Assembly: GCA_928085145.1 (NCBI GenBank)
Contig: OV725080.1
Coordinates: forward strand, 144,574,636 to 144,638,635
Direction of reading: 5' to 3'
Length of the DNA: 64,000 nucleotides
From: Nezara viridula
Taxonomy: Eukaryota > Arthropoda > Insecta > Hemiptera > Pentatomidae
The translations under genes were made by a program, and so were the position numbers. A model generated the notes under the pieces. That model was given only the letters and a program-made list of their open reading frames with translations, did no database searches and had not been told where the DNA came from. This document shows, in pieces, positions 23,452 through 34,735 of this stretch (position 1 is its first letter; every line of letters begins with the position of its first letter).

Positions 23452-23828
23452 TTCGTGATACATATCCCTTTTTATCAAATTATTAACACCCGCATGGAAC
23501 TTGGTAAATAGCTTCATCTCATCGTAACCTACAAATGTTTCATTTACGAAAACTCTTGGAACAGGGGCGTCTTCAAACTGACGATCTTCATCGTCGTTTA
23601 TTTAATTAGGTATTAAAAACTCGTATATACCCATTTGCTTTCTACTTGGATCGTAAGATAATTTGATCACAAACTCGAGAAAGAAGGTGGCCTTAAAAAA
23701 TATTGAGCCGTTTGACGTGACCTACACCCCCAAAATGTCAAAAGAACGGGTTCATATAGGCCAATCGGCTCAATATTTTTGTAGGTCTCTTTTTTTCTCG
23801 ATTTTGTGATCAAATTATCTTACGATCC
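23452..23828 (+). mobile_element. repeat A copy 1 with foldback MITE
   Basis: A ~195-bp flank (with TTTACGAAAACTCTTGGAAC and TTTAATTAGGTATTAAAAAC) leads into a 181-bp foldback at 23648-23828. The foldback arms begin GGATCGTAAGATAATTTGAT and end with its complement, nearly perfect over 38 bp. An inner inverted pair (TATTGAGCCG / CGGCTCAATA) is visible. The same flank-plus-foldback unit occurs near 42.4 and 46.7 kb, so both parts belong to one repeat. Confidence 0.85.
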
Positions 23829-23837
23829 ATCTTTATT

Positions 23838-24107
23838 AAAGTAAGCCATCTCACATGGGCTGGACACGTTATAAGAATGTCTGAAGATCAGGTCCCAAAA
23901 GATATCCTCTTAGAAGAAATCTTTGGCAAACGAAGAAGAGGAAGACCAAGGTTGCGGTGGATTGATGGCGTATCTCCAGACGCACGATCCATGCTTAGCG
24001 TCCAGAACTGAAGAACAGCAGCGCGGAATAGGAACGACTGGTGGGTCAAAGTTGCAAGAGGCCTTGCCTCCAGGCGGGACGTAGCGCCGTACAAGAAGAA
24101 AAAGAAC
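23838..24107 (+). pseudogene. non-LTR retrotransposon ORF tail
   Basis: The plus-strand translation HLTWAGHVIRMSEDQVPKDI, then GKRRRGRPRLRWIDGVSPDA, an in-frame TGA where Trp is expected, and RTAARNRNDWWVKVARGL, matches the C-terminal tail found in many LINE reverse transcriptase ORFs. It starts about 10 bp after the repeat A foldback. The reverse transcriptase domain itself is missing. Confidence 0.75.
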
Positions 24108-25845
24108 TTAATTACTACTTCTATTGATGTCAAACGATTAACTGGAATAGTGATTGAGTAGGATTTGCACATCTTTGGTTCTGGATAAGATATAACATAG
24201 AGTCACACAATCATTAATATTATGAATTAAATATATATACACGTAAATCTATCTAATTCATACTACCCTCTTTTCACCCAACAAGGCAAATCCAAAAGGA
24301 CGTAACGTGTCAAGGATGACCACTTTAAGTATGTAATAATTATTCAGTGAGATTCCATTACTTTTTTTTATTTAATACGGACACAAAACACTGACAAATT
24401 ATTGTATATATCTGCCCTTTTAAAAGGCTTCTTTTTCTTCTTAAATGATTCTTGTTCTACCTTTATATCATTATTTAGGATCGTGATAATAGAATCTCAT
24501 ACACAATCTTTCACCAGCTCACTGGATCTCTTCCAGTCAATTCCTCATTCGAAAGCCTCTCTAAGTATAGTTTCCAAAGATATGTAACAATTTTTGATGG
24601 CTCAAATTACTCCGAAAGATTCCGTGAGTGTTTTGTTACCTTAAAAAATATAGACCTTCTAAAAATAATCCTATATAAGCGTTTAATCGCTGTCAGCCTG
24701 GCTTATGCTAACCCATCATACCAAAGATAGGATTAAAATTTAGCAGTTAAAGTCAGAATAAATAGAGCTAACAAAATTTAAATTGATATTTTATGGGTAC
24801 TCATAAATTAGCAGTCTGTAATAAAAGCATTTAGATATTTGGGCCCTTTTTGTGTTATATAGACTTATTGTTATTCATAATAAATAGTTAAGAACTATTG
24901 TTCGAGTTCGTTATGCTTATTACTATTATTATTTAAATTGTTAGAACAACATTTAATAAAATTTCCTTTTTTGTCTTAATACTTTTTCTGGATAGAATTG
25001 ATGTTTGGCCCATAGTACAATTGAACGATTAAATTAATAAATAAAATATTATGAAAAATATCTGCACTACCTATTGGCATGCTAAACACCACACTCCTCA
25101 GAATCACAAACACACACACACACACAAGCACAAACACACACACACACAATAATGAAAGGTCAATGATCCACTTTTCAGAAAGGTCACTTCACCAAACAGT
25201 GTTCTACATACCAGCCGTGGAGGAGACCTTTCAAATCCATTTCTACTTTGGCTAACAAGTTAACCAAAACACAAGTCTGAAGTAAAGCGAAATTTCTTAC
25301 ATAGTGAAGAAAATGCCTTCTTATTATACTCAAGTGTTACACTTGAGCTCTACAATAACAAACAGATACAAATGTGGAGAAGACTACAATTTTTTGTCTT
25401 GAAAATTCTTCAATTGTTTAAAATCAAAATTCTAGATGGCATTTACTAAATTCTTGGGAAAATGAGGTTTAAAAAACACTGCAAATCATTCCACAATGGT
25501 TTATTATTTCCAACCAATTATATATCTGAAGTAACATTACCTTCCTAGTTACAAAGAAAAATAAATAAAAGGTGATTCCAATTATTGGAGTAAACTATTT
25601 TTTTTTTTAATCATTAGTAATATGCTAAAAAAAAAAATAGCATTACTTCAGTAACATATTCAAAATTTAAAAACCAAACAAAGCATATGACATTTGGAGT
25701 AGAACATATAAAAAAAAACCATATCTTGTCCGATTTTAACATTTTTTGTTTATTTGGAAATTCTGTAAACTTTTAAAAAACCAACATACAATATCAACAA
25801 AAAAGTGTATGCTTTTTGAGTTATTCGGAATTAAATTTTAGCATC
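24108..25845. other. intergenic, no gene seen
   Basis: AT-rich with no coding similarity, apart from a (CA)n tract at 25108-25148. Confidence 0.5.
25108..25148 (+). repeat. (CA)n microsatellite
   Basis: ACACAC tract interrupted by AAGCACAA; simple sequence. Confidence 0.85.
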
Positions 25846-26245
25846 CCTCGTAACTTTTTTTCCAGTTTCTTTTCGTTGCAGTATGTTATATAGATAAATT
25901 TAAAGGGCGTCATGAAAAGCGTCATGACTTTAGCGAAGTTTCATTGAAATCGGTACATTCTTTTAGGAGCTACAGTTTATAGCAACGAAGGTTTTTCGGC
26001 CGCCATTTTGAAAGTAAAAGGCGGATAGTAATGTCGATGAAGGAGGATCATCCTTGGGTGACCTCTGATTTTATATCCAAATTTGAAAAAAATCGGTCCA
26101 GTAGTTTCAGAAAAAATGTGCGGACGGCGAACGGCGGAGGGACAAAAAAATTTTTATTCGTTTTTCGGATTCTACGCATCGTGAAACCTCAAATTTTGAG
26201 AGGGGGTTAAGTTTTTGAATTTTTTGGTCGATCACAATGGTTGAT
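25846..26245. repeat. unclassified interspersed-type repeat
   Basis: Contains ATCGGTCCAGTAGTTTCAGA, GCGGACGGCGAACGG and ACCTCAAATTTTGAGAGGGG. This phraseology is typical of noncoding dispersed arthropod repeats. No second copy is obvious here, so the class is left open. Confidence 0.4.
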
Positions 26246-26689
26246 TATTGAAAATAATAAACCAAAAGACAATGTGCAAGAGAAAGGGGTAGATGCCATT
26301 AATTCTCATTCCTGTGCAGTGGCGTAAATAGAGCCAATGCGACATTTGAAACAAATGAAAATAAAATTGTTTAAAGAATTTTTTTTTGTTCTTGAAGAGA
26401 TGGGAGGGAGTTCACCAGAAAAACGAATCTGCATTTGAACGCAGCCATACTCAACTGTGGCACTACGTAAAACAATATGAAGATATTATTCGTTTACAGG
26501 AATTCGCTAGCTTAGCTTTTTGTGGTCCATAAGAAAAAAGTTTTACATAATAATCATGTCATTTATAATAAAATAATTTTTCCGTGTGTTTTATTTTTTG
26601 AATGATTTTAAAAATGTGAATAGAAAGTTCTTTACGGATGCTCTCCCTAATTATCGCTTACGATTTCAGAAAAAAGAATATTGCACAAA

Positions 26690-26800
26690 ATATTAGAACC
26701 TAAGGATGATTGAACCGGAGAATTTAAACGGCTACACAACGCCGAATTGCGTGGATTACCCGGTAATTATAATTAAAGTGATAGCTTTATAGGGAATAAA
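26690..26800 (+). repeat. repeat C copy 1
   Basis: Shares ACACAACGCCGAATTGCGTG and flanking sequence (AAGGATGA, ACCGGAGA) with 55930-56020. A short dispersed repeat of unknown class. Confidence 0.65.
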
Positions 26801-26825
26801 ATTGGCTTAATACATTTAGACATAT

Positions 26826-26884
26826 GCGGATCTATGGGTAAATAGTAAAATGTAACCATGCTTTATAGTAAAAAATATTAAAAA
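26826..26884 (+). repeat. repeat B copy, left piece
   Basis: GCGGATCTATGGG, then GTAAAATGTAACCATG, matches the left end of repeat B at 59.9 kb. The remainder resumes after the jockey fragment at about 27440, so the LINE split this repeat. Confidence 0.7.
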
Positions 26885-27440
26885 TAAACTAGCTCGACGT
26901 TTCCGACTACTCCAACACTTACTAGACAAACGCTCTAAACTTCCCCTTAATTACAAAAGACTTATATACTTGACTATAATAAGACCTATTTGGACTTACG
27001 GAGTTGAGCTATGGGGCTCCACTAAACCATCGAATTCCTCTCGCATCCAATCCTTACAATCCAAAATCCTTCGTAAAATCCTCAATGCTCCTTACTTTGT
27101 CACTAATAAAATAATCCATAAAGACCTCAATGTTCCATATGTTTCCGATTTGGCCAAATCCAGATACCTATCCTTCCATAATAAACTTCATAACCATCCG
27201 AATCCTCTTGTTTCTAACCTTGTTTCCTCTTCGATTCCTGATAAACCTCCGAGGCGTCTGAAAAGAAGATGGCCTCGTGATCTTCTCATGTAGACAAATT
27301 ATTAGAGTGCTACCAGTGGGTAGTTTCTCAACAAGCGTGTTTCATGTAATAATATTTCTCTGTACAAATTTACTTGATGTATTTATACTAATACAGTTGT
27401 AAATATTATAATAAAAGTTAAAAAAAAAAAATAAAAAAAA
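26885..27440 (+). pseudogene. jockey-type LINE, 5'-truncated, C-terminus and 3' tail
   Basis: The frame at about 26890-27293 encodes the post-reverse-transcriptase C-terminus of a jockey-clade ORF2: RFRLLQHLLDKRSKLPLNYK, then RPIWTYGVELWGSTK, SLQSKILRKILNAPYFVTNK, IIHKDLNVPYVSDLAKSRYL and PPRRLKRRWPRDLLM with a stop. A short 3' untranslated region ends in an A-rich tail near 27420-27446. The frame is intact over the retained part, so this is the youngest copy of the family here. Related pieces lie at 29603, 33600-34735 and 39376. It interrupts repeat B. Confidence 0.9.
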
Positions 27441-27446
27441 ATAAAA

Positions 27447-27650
27447 CTCTTAAAGTATTATTGTTCCTGATTTTTAATAGGACTTCAAGAACCTCTTAAA
27501 CACCATTTCATATAGATAGTTAGTATCTCTCTTTTTGTTCAGAAGTAATTATCGTTTTATATAAATATATATATGAAAAAAAAATAGCTTTCGGGCTGAA
27601 GCCCTCAAAAAATTAAATCCTTAATTCGCTAGTGCCTATAGAAGAACGAA
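27447..27650 (+). repeat. repeat B copy, right piece
   Basis: CTTAAAGTATTATTGTTC, TAATAGGACTTCAAGAAC and CACCATTTCATATAGATAGT, then (AT)n and GGGCTGAAGCCCTC, align with the intron 7 and 59.9-kb copies. Confidence 0.75.
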
Positions 27651-27654
27651 TTTT

Positions 27655-28050
27655 GAATATTCGTCCATTTAAGCCTTGTCAGGATATTTCAACGAGGATA
27701 ATACTTACCGGTTTTAATTGTAAATTGATCTAACGAACTTAATCAAAATCTTTACTGTTCGAGAAAATTGTAAAATCAATGATATAAAGCCATTCTTGTA
27801 AGTATGCTACGAGAAACAAGTCGCTGGAACATCCTAGGCATATACCTAACAAATATGTAATTTCAGTTTCGTAAAACTATTAGTTATAAGCTAGACTGTT
27901 CACATACATATATTTTATAAGAATTGATTATTTGCACTCAGGGGACGTTAAAGCGTTTCTTACTACTGAAAATTAGGTTTCGAAATTTTTCATGATCGCA
28001 ATACCTTTACTCTCTAGTTAAAACATAGCTAAGTAAAAGTAAACTTGTAT
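27655..28050 (+). repeat. repeat E copy 1
   Basis: Aligns over ~400 bp with 58225-58640. Shared landmarks: TTAATCAAAATC, CGAGAAAATTGTAAAA, TTTGCACTCAGGG and TTCATGATCGCAATAC. Reverse pieces lie at 38160 and 55078. No coding potential; class unknown. Confidence 0.7.
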
Positions 28051-29265
28051 AAGTTGTACATTAAATCTCTTAGCCTGGAAGACTTAGAGAGTGGCGAGGA
28101 ACAACTTAAAAGGAAAGAAAACGGATACAGGACAAACCAGCCGTATTTGTTCAACCTCAATCTACCAAGGTTGGAATGAGGATATCACGTCTGCTTATAT
28201 TCAGTACAACAAGTAAAAATAAATTTTGTAATTAAATTAATTAATATTGAATTTGAAAATGGTACATTAATTAAATAAAATATGTATTAACATATATATA
28301 TATATATTTTTTAAATTTGAACATGAAAGTAAATTATTGAGTCACCTTATCCTAAATGAAAGTAAACGATAGAATTGAAGGTGAGTAGAAGTCATGGTGG
28401 TGTTTTCATCAAGACCTTTCTAGACTTCTCTCACCTTTAAGAAAACTTAAATAAATTTGTTTTAATATATATTTAAATATTGTTAATAATATTGTTTCAA
28501 TACATATTTAATTTGTTTTAAATAAACTAAAAATATATAGTTATGTATTGTTTTTAATTATAATGTTAATCCAAATAAGTCAATCAGTGGATTAAAACAT
28601 ATTAAAATAATTGCAAAATAAATATTCAAGTCCTTTATTCCTAGAAATCAGTCATACTAAAATTTACTACATTTTGTACTATTAGTACTTTACAAAACCG
28701 ATAAGAGATTTTTATTTCTTATTGAAAAAAAAAAATACTAATTGATAGCTTCAAATCTGTTGGATTCAATAAATAAGAGCTTTCAAGAAGAAGCCACTCC
28801 CCTCACACAAAAATAAATAAAAATATTTTATTTTTTCATTGGTCAATACTTGTTTCTTTGAATAATCTGAGCCAATCACATGATTAATAACAATATGTTC
28901 TCTTTCTAGATTATAACGAATGTACTTCAGCTACCAAATGTAAGCACGTGACAAGTAAAACTATTACTGATAATCTTTATTGTTCTTGTAATTACCATTA
29001 TTAAAATAAATAAATAAAATTTAGTTTCTATTCACAAAACTTAATCCTCCATTGGCTTGAAGGTATCCAAAATTAACGTTTTCTTCAGATACATTCGAAG
29101 TATAAATACTCGGACAAATATCGCATCCTTATTAAAATGAAAATTAAAACAAAAATTGAAATCAAATAATATGTTTATATAATTCGAAATATTTCTATAA
29201 TAATGAGTAGGATTCCATTGAACAGGATTGACATAACTATTTGTAGTTAATATATATGTACAATA
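28051..29265. other. intergenic, no gene seen
   Basis: AT-rich with no recognisable coding similarity. The TAGAATTGAAGGTGAG region at 28370-28440 was examined without result. Confidence 0.5.
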
Positions 29266-29269
29266 CTGT

Positions 29270-29336
29270 TATTCTAAAGGGACCTAGTCCCAGAATAAAG
29301 ATGATTTTTCTATTCTATTCTATTCTATTCTATTTT
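29270..29336 (+). mobile_element. LINE 3' end with (TTCTA)n tail
   Basis: AAGGGACCTAGTCCCAGAATAAAG followed by five TTCTA/ATTCT units matches the 3' terminus of the minus-strand LINEs ending at 45376 and 50966 (GGGACTGTGTCCCAGAATAA). Only the last ~65 bp are recognisable here. Confidence 0.75.
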
Positions 29337-29426
29337 TTTTAAATGCCCAATCTTTGAACTGAAATTATTCTGTTTGATATTTAAACTTATCACCATGGTT
29401 TATAAACATATTTACAGTATTTATTA

Positions 29427-29481
<55 letters not shown>
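29427..29481. repeat. (AT)n microsatellite
   Basis: Dinucleotide tract; the frame reading Ile-Tyr repeats across it is an artefact. Confidence 0.9.
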
Positions 29482-29485
<4 letters not shown>

Positions 29486-29602
29486 CAGCACTTGAAATTG
29501 TGTGCTTCCCATAAATAAAAAATAAAGTGTAGTAAAGTAAAATAAGAAGTGTAATATAAATACGAGTAAATAAATGTAAGCTGAACTGACTTAAATCTCT
29601 AA

Positions 29603-29985
29603 TAGGACTCCATAAAACCATCGAATTCATACCATGTCTTTACAATCCAAAAACTTCCATAAATTCCTTAAAGCTCCTAATTACATCACAAATAAAATTA
29701 TGCATAAAGACTTTAATATTCCCTTAGTTGTAGATTTGGTCCGAATTGGATATTCTTCCTTTAATTGCAAACTCTTTGGTTACCTCTCTGGTTCATATAC
29801 TTTCATCCAAAACAATTGCTTACAATCCACCGAGGCGTCAGAAAGAAGATGGGCGAGGGACCTCATAAATTAATCTAGTCATTGAATAGCTTCACATCAA
29901 CTGATAACGTCATAATCTTATAGCAGATTTACTTTTATTTATTTATACAGTTGTAAACTTCAATAAATAAATAAAAATAAAATGA
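29603..29985 (+). pseudogene. jockey-type LINE tail, decayed copy
   Basis: The translation SLQSKNFHKFLKAPNYITNK, then IMHKDFNIPLVVDLVRIGYS and SERRWARDLIN, is collinear with the jockey tail at 26970-27293. An A-rich tail (AATAAATAAATAAAAATAAA) follows near 29960. It is 5'-truncated within the Trp-Gly-Ser-Thr region and diverged. Confidence 0.85.
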
Positions 29986-30336
29986 GAATAAATCTTTAAT
30001 GATCTCATTCAAATTAGTGTGAATGATGAAATGCGTCAATGTCTACGTCATGGATTCTAATGAAACTTCAACCCGTTTTAAGACCTTGTAAGATTTACAA
30101 CATTTTGATTTTGAATATATCATCAGTTTATTGTAAAGAGTTTTTAAATGAAATTTCATAACCTAAAATAATTAAGAAATTTGATGAATTTTGTTTTTAT
30201 TAAATCGGAAAATTATGGGCTTGTTTTAACTATATTTGATAACGTCGAAATTTTAAAAAAGTTCTTAAAAGTTCAGCTCTATCAAAACTGTACATAATGT
30301 CTTTTTGTACTGTGCCCAATGTCTAAACCGACGATA
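29986..30336. other. intergenic, no gene seen
   Basis: AT-rich spacer without recognisable signal. Confidence 0.5.
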
Positions 30337-30338
30337 TA

Positions 30339-31588
30339 CAATCGCGGTCATAGAAATTATATCACCCACAAAAACATTTTATCAAATTTTATTTTATTTA
30401 CCAGATTATCTGCAAGATCTCCGGTATATTTTTTGCCAGTTTTGAAACGATATTCTAAAAATAATCTCACCATTAAGCGGTCAAATTCTCGTTTGTTTTT
30501 TTCTCCTCTCAGTTTCTTTCTTTCACTCCAAGATGCTCTTTTTTTTCTAAACTCTGACTATCGTTGATTGCTGTACACTATTTCGTTTACTGATGAAATT
30601 TTCTTTACTTTATGTAACGTTACAATTTTAATATTTTTTGACTTTTGATACAACTCATAATTACAGCTTTCTAGCATTAGTTAAAACTGAAATGAGAAAC
30701 ACAGTTTTCTTGTAACCTTAATAAATTAAAATGTATCTTAGATACATTTTAAGGTCTTCCTGAGCCTCTCTTAGTTTTCTTTATCTTTATTTCTGGACTT
30801 CAATCTGGGTGATGGGGCTCACCTCTATCTTGATAATTTTCTTAGGACTATCTTATAATCTAACTTACAGCTATATTTTGCCATCGCCGAGGAGATGACG
30901 GAAATGTTATGGTATTGAATTCTGCATTTGTTAAATATTTTAACGAATCGTAGAATTTTATTATTCTTTTTTTTAAGAATTCAGATACGGTGGGTAAATT
31001 TAAGAAGGCGTGAAGTTTATCTGATTTTTGTTTTTCCAATGACGTATTTTTAGCTATTCTGATTAGAATACCATTTTGGAATCGCTGGAGTCTCTTGCTT
31101 GTATTTTCGGAAATGTGGGACAATAGAGGAGCACCATAGAGAAGGGAAGGGCGAAGAATGCTTTTGTAGATGATTAATTTTAATCTGAGACTGAGGTTTG
31201 AGGTTGTGAGGAGGTGACTGAATTTGTAGGATTTTTGTCTAACTTTTGTTAGTTTTGAAGTGCAATGGGCGGTAAATTTTAGATGTCTGTCAAATCTCAT
31301 TCCTAGATAGACCAAATTATTTGATATTTTGTTGTATGAATCACCAACTTTTTTTTTTAACGAAAATATTATACAATCAGTTTTTGTAGAATTTACTTGA
31401 ATATTTAACAATTTAAGTTCATTTTGTATGACATTGCAAGTTTCTTCCGCTTGTTTTAATGCTTTTGAAGCGTTCATGCTGCTACTGTATATAGGAATGT
31501 CGTCTGCATATGCCATTACAGATGGAATCAACGTTTTTAACATAAAAATCAAAAGAAATAGGTGATGCGATTTCTATGAGCGCGACTG
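30339..31588. mobile_element. Tc1-like inverted-repeat element enclosing a LINE fragment
   Basis: Ends CAATCGCGGTCATAGAAAT (30339) and, inverted, CAGTCGCGCTCATAGAAAT (ending 31588) form inverted repeats of about 28 bp (similarity continues to ATCACC). TA flanks both sides (30337-30338, 31589-31590), as expected of Tc1/mariner insertions. No transposase is recognisable inside. Instead the right inverted repeat is followed within a few bases by a LINE reverse transcriptase fragment. The left ~500 bp are unclassified. Confidence 0.7.
30860..31558 (-). pseudogene. non-LTR reverse transcriptase fragment with YADD
   Basis: A 230-codon uninterrupted frame begins just before the catalytic motif AYADDIPIYS (residues 14-23). 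It continues through a QAEETCNVIQNELKLLNIQV segment, KTDCIIFSLKK, LVYLGMRFDRHLKFTAHCTS (the LG-x-x-x-D primer-grip-like motif) and ILRPSLLYGAPLLSHIS. These are typical of jockey/CR1-like LINE ORF2 palm, thumb and C-terminus. Everything upstream of YADD is missing, exactly where the Tc1-like inverted repeat sits. The frame is open but lacks the fingers domain and endonuclease, so it cannot be functional alone. Confidence 0.9.
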
Positions 31589-31590
31589 TA

Positions 31591-32144
31591 TATTTATAAA
31601 ACATAATCGATTAGTTAATTTTCTTGAAAGTACTAATTTTTATATTAAACTGTTTTTAATTAATTAGGTATCCTTTAAAATATTTTAAATTTGCCTTTCA
31701 TGTACATATTTTACATATCATCCCGGTTCTTAATTACCCTATTTTCGGTCAATTGCCCGTCAACTATGCGATAAGAGATTCTGCAATTCTGAGCGATACT
31801 AAAGGTTATCTACAGAAGGTCGCATCGAACGAATAAAGCAATCAAACATCATATAACCAACAATAAATTAATAATAATTATAATAATAACAGAAAAATAT
31901 AATAAAGTACAACAACACTCCTTGTGGCGAGACCTATGCCCCCTCATGCAGAAGATACAACAGGGCGATTATATGCCTCGTCTCATCCCAACGCCCATTA
32001 AATAGGAAATGCCTTCTTGATAGACACGCTTCGATGTAATCGCTTAAATAATAACTTGGTGAAAGCGAACGCGTAATTCGTGAGCGATAGTGATATGGAA
32101 AAGATAGTGGATCAAAGTTGCTACTTATCCGATAATATCTTTAC

Positions 32145-32145
<1 letters not shown>
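31591..32145. other. intergenic, no gene seen
   Basis: A somewhat GC-richer patch at 31740-32090 shows no similarity I can name. Confidence 0.45.

Positions 32146-32219
<74 letters not shown>
32146..32219. repeat. (AT)n microsatellite
   Basis: About 37 uninterrupted TA units. Confidence 0.95.
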
Positions 32220-32221
<2 letters not shown>

Positions 32222-32222
<1 letters not shown>

Positions 32223-32305
32223 CTTAAAGGTGTTTTATATCGGTAGGTCATATCTTCGTTAATTCTTCATCAAATACAAAGATTATGGCATCATTTTGAG
32301 GAGAC
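32222..32305 (+). repeat. repeat D fragment
   Basis: TTCGTTAATTCTTCATCAAA and CATTTTGAGGAGA match the left part of repeat D at 53.0 and 61.0 kb. Confidence 0.6.
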
Positions 32306-32307
32306 CT

Positions 32308-32402
32308 CAAAATGTATATTTCCGTAGAAAACTCAGATATTAGAAATTTTGCCGATCACAATGCTTTTCCTTGCTATATATTACATGTATAGGTAAGTGG
32401 GA
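32308..32402 (+). repeat. repeat E 3' fragment
   Basis: TATTTCCGTAGAAAACTCAG, GATCACAATGC and GGTAAGTGGGAGAAA match the right end of repeat E near 58.55-58.63 kb. Confidence 0.6.
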
Positions 32403-32499
32403 GAAATAATTTTCATTCATAACTTAAAACCAATTTCCATTATTTAAATTAACTGATACACCTTTATTATCTTTATATATTACTTCTCAAAGGTTTTTC

Positions 32500-32745
32500 T
32501 TTTTCCTTTTTTCATATTTTTTTTTTGTCAATTCTTAATCAAATCCAATAAATAGGCCTCATTTTGAAGATCTTGCTTTCCTTTAGGTGGAAAAAATAGT
32601 CACAAATAGTCCTATCGAAATTTCAGAAAAAGAGGTTATGAAGGAAAAGACTTTATTTGCGAACAGCTCTAAAAGTATAACATATAACATGATTACTTGA
32701 AATATTCCCTACAAAGCAAAAACAAAAAAAAACTCGTAATCTGAT
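32500..32745 (+). repeat. repeat D copy
   Basis: GTCAATTCTTAATCAAATCC, AAATAGTCCTATCGAAATTTC and GTTATGAAGGAAAAGACTTT are collinear with 61.1-61.24 kb. Confidence 0.7.
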
Positions 32746-33399
32746 TATTATTATTGTAATTCGTAAAAATTTTACTTAAAATCGTGAATTATCCGAAATC
32801 GAATAATTTTCTTTTCCTTGGTCGATTATAAACCTCTAAAAAATATAAAATAATTCCGTTATCTTTTGGAACGTTGAACTATTTAATTTCCATATTATTC
32901 TTATTTTTAATAATACTATAGACTTAGAAAAATGAACATTTTTCTGGACTTGATATTGAAGACAAAAAAGACAAATGAAAAATCCTCTTCCCTTCCAGCT
33001 AGCATACTTCTTGAAGACATTAATGGCCGTCTTTATCAGATCATATTTACTGCAATTTTTAGCTTTGTTGTTTCATTATAAACCATAACTCCATGTTCAA
33101 TATAAGACAGGAACAAAAATAATAAATTTCCTTTCACCGATTATGTATTAAAACGTAGATTATATTTATAACCTCAAAATATTCCGAAGCTTATTTCACA
33201 TTTCTTATCTCAAAAAAATCTTCTTTTTTTCACAAAAATTCATTTAACTTTTTTCGTATAAATTATAAATACGTTCTTAATCCATAACTAATGTGTTTAA
33301 GCTGTCTCAGCTAGCATATATGTAAACGCCTTAAATTCGACCATGAAACCGCTTAATAAAAGAACAGAAATATTAATTTAGCTTGGGCTGATAGTTTCT
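32746..33399. other. intergenic, no gene seen
   Basis: AT-rich, no recognisable coding or RNA signal. Confidence 0.5.
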
Positions 33400-33598
33400 A
33401 AGGATGTAAAGCTAAGAGATCAGAAAAATAGATTCCGTTGTAGAGAATTGAGCCTTGAAGTATAAGAAGGTCTTGAGCGTCCTTCCATCATTAACGACGA
33501 CGAATTGAAGGTGATTGTTGAAGATCATCGCTGGAAATTACTTAAGAGATTACGCAGCAATCTGCAGAAGATTGATTTGAAACTCATTCACCAACATT
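33400..33598 (+). pseudogene. probable mariner transposase N-terminal scrap
   Basis: The plus-strand frame GLERPSIINDDELKVIVEDH, then KLLKRLRSNLQKIDLK, resembles the mariner linker and second helix-turn-helix (Gly-Arg-Pro-Ser followed by Asp-x-x-Leu-Lys). Only about 60 codons remain. Confidence 0.45.
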
Positions 33599-33599
33599 T

Positions 33600-34735
33600 T
33601 AATTTGTTTTTATTCATAATCTTTACATTTGTATTATAATATTAATACATCTAGATAATATGTGCAAATGAATAAGATAACGTGAAAAAACTTGTCGATA
33701 AACTACCCATTAGTAGCACTGTAATAACTATCTATATTAGAAGATCATAGGACCATAGTCTGAAAAGAAGCAGATTCCTCGGAGTGTTATCAGGAATCGA
33801 AGAGGGAACAAGATTAGAAAGGAGAGAGTTCAGATGTTTCTGAAGTTTATTATGGAGGGATAAGTATCTGGATTGGTCCAAATTGGAAACATAAGGAACA
33901 TTGTGGACATAGACCCTCTATACCCTAGCTGTTCCGGACACTGCTGAGTACATCATTGTCGACTGCACCGCCTTTGAAGAACTAAGGGCTAAATTACTGA
34001 GGGAAACCGGTCTCTACATTCTCACAGAGAAAGATTTTCCTCAGTTAGTCACTGCGGAAAACTACCCGTACTACAAAGATTTTGGTTCGGGTGGAAAGCC
34101 GGAAAGGTGGGTCCAGTCATTTCAAACTAAGAAGGAGAGGAGGAGCTACTAGACCATTGGTATGAAAAGTAAAAGAAATTCACTCAAGAAAACCAAGGAA
34201 ATCAAGAGAGAGCAGAAGATCAAGCTTTACTTACATCTTACTATTGCAGATCTTACTAGTATTGCCTACAGGGCACAGGATTTAAAATAAATAAACATAA
34301 GGTACATAAAAACTATAAAAATAAACATAAATAGCATTAAGGTCGTTATGGATGATTTTATTTGTGACAAAGTAACGAGCTTTTAGGATTTTACGTAGGA
34401 TTTTGAATTGTAAGGATAGGAGAAGAATTCGATCATTTAGTGTAAATCAAAGCTCAACCCCAAAGCCCAACTCCTTCTAAATAGACCTTATTTACGCTCA
34501 TGTAAATATGAAGTTTTTTGTAATTAATTGGAAGAGAGTTTGTCTGATAATTGCCGAATTAGTTGGAAACGTCGAGCGGTTTTTGTCGTTTCAATCTGGT
34601 ATGAGCATTCCAAGTTAGACGTTTATCCAGATGGAATCCTAGGTAGCGGATATGTTCAACAGCGTTAAGTGGATTATTATTAAAGGATACTGTAGGACAG
34701 GAAGTCATCATTGTAATTCTAAGAATATTCTTTCA
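33600..34735 (-). pseudogene. jockey-type LINE interrupted by another LINE
   Basis: Two pieces are collinear with the jockey copy at 26.9 kb. Piece 1 (34335-34735) reads NPLNAVEHIRYLGFHLDKRL, then TWNAHTRLKRQKPLD and, after shifts, DKLSSNQLQKTSYL and the region matching SLQSKILRKIL. Piece 2 (33600-33825) matches the end of the coding region and the 3' untranslated region (reverse complement of ACTACCCATTAGTAGCACTG; the 27.3-kb copy has ACTACCCACTGGTAGCACTC). Between them a plus-strand LINE fragment is inserted, and about 80 bp of jockey sequence is lost at the junction. Confidence 0.8.
33826..34333 (+). pseudogene. LINE C-terminal fragment inserted in the jockey copy
   Basis: The plus-strand frame from about 33915 reads TLAVPDTAEYIIVDCTAFEE, then LRAKLLRETGLY, ENYPYYKDFG and KPERWVQSFQ. 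This is the post-RT C-terminus with the D-x-A-E-H/Y-x-x-x-x-C segment of R1/jockey-type LINEs. In a neighbouring frame SCSGHC may supply the rest of the zinc-knuckle-like cluster, so a frameshift is present. The end is A-rich with AAATAAACATAA repeats. It is embedded in a minus-strand jockey relic. Confidence 0.75.

Noticed and set aside
29433..29630. 65-codon frame with Ile-Tyr repeats
   Set aside because: Translation of an (AT)n microsatellite.
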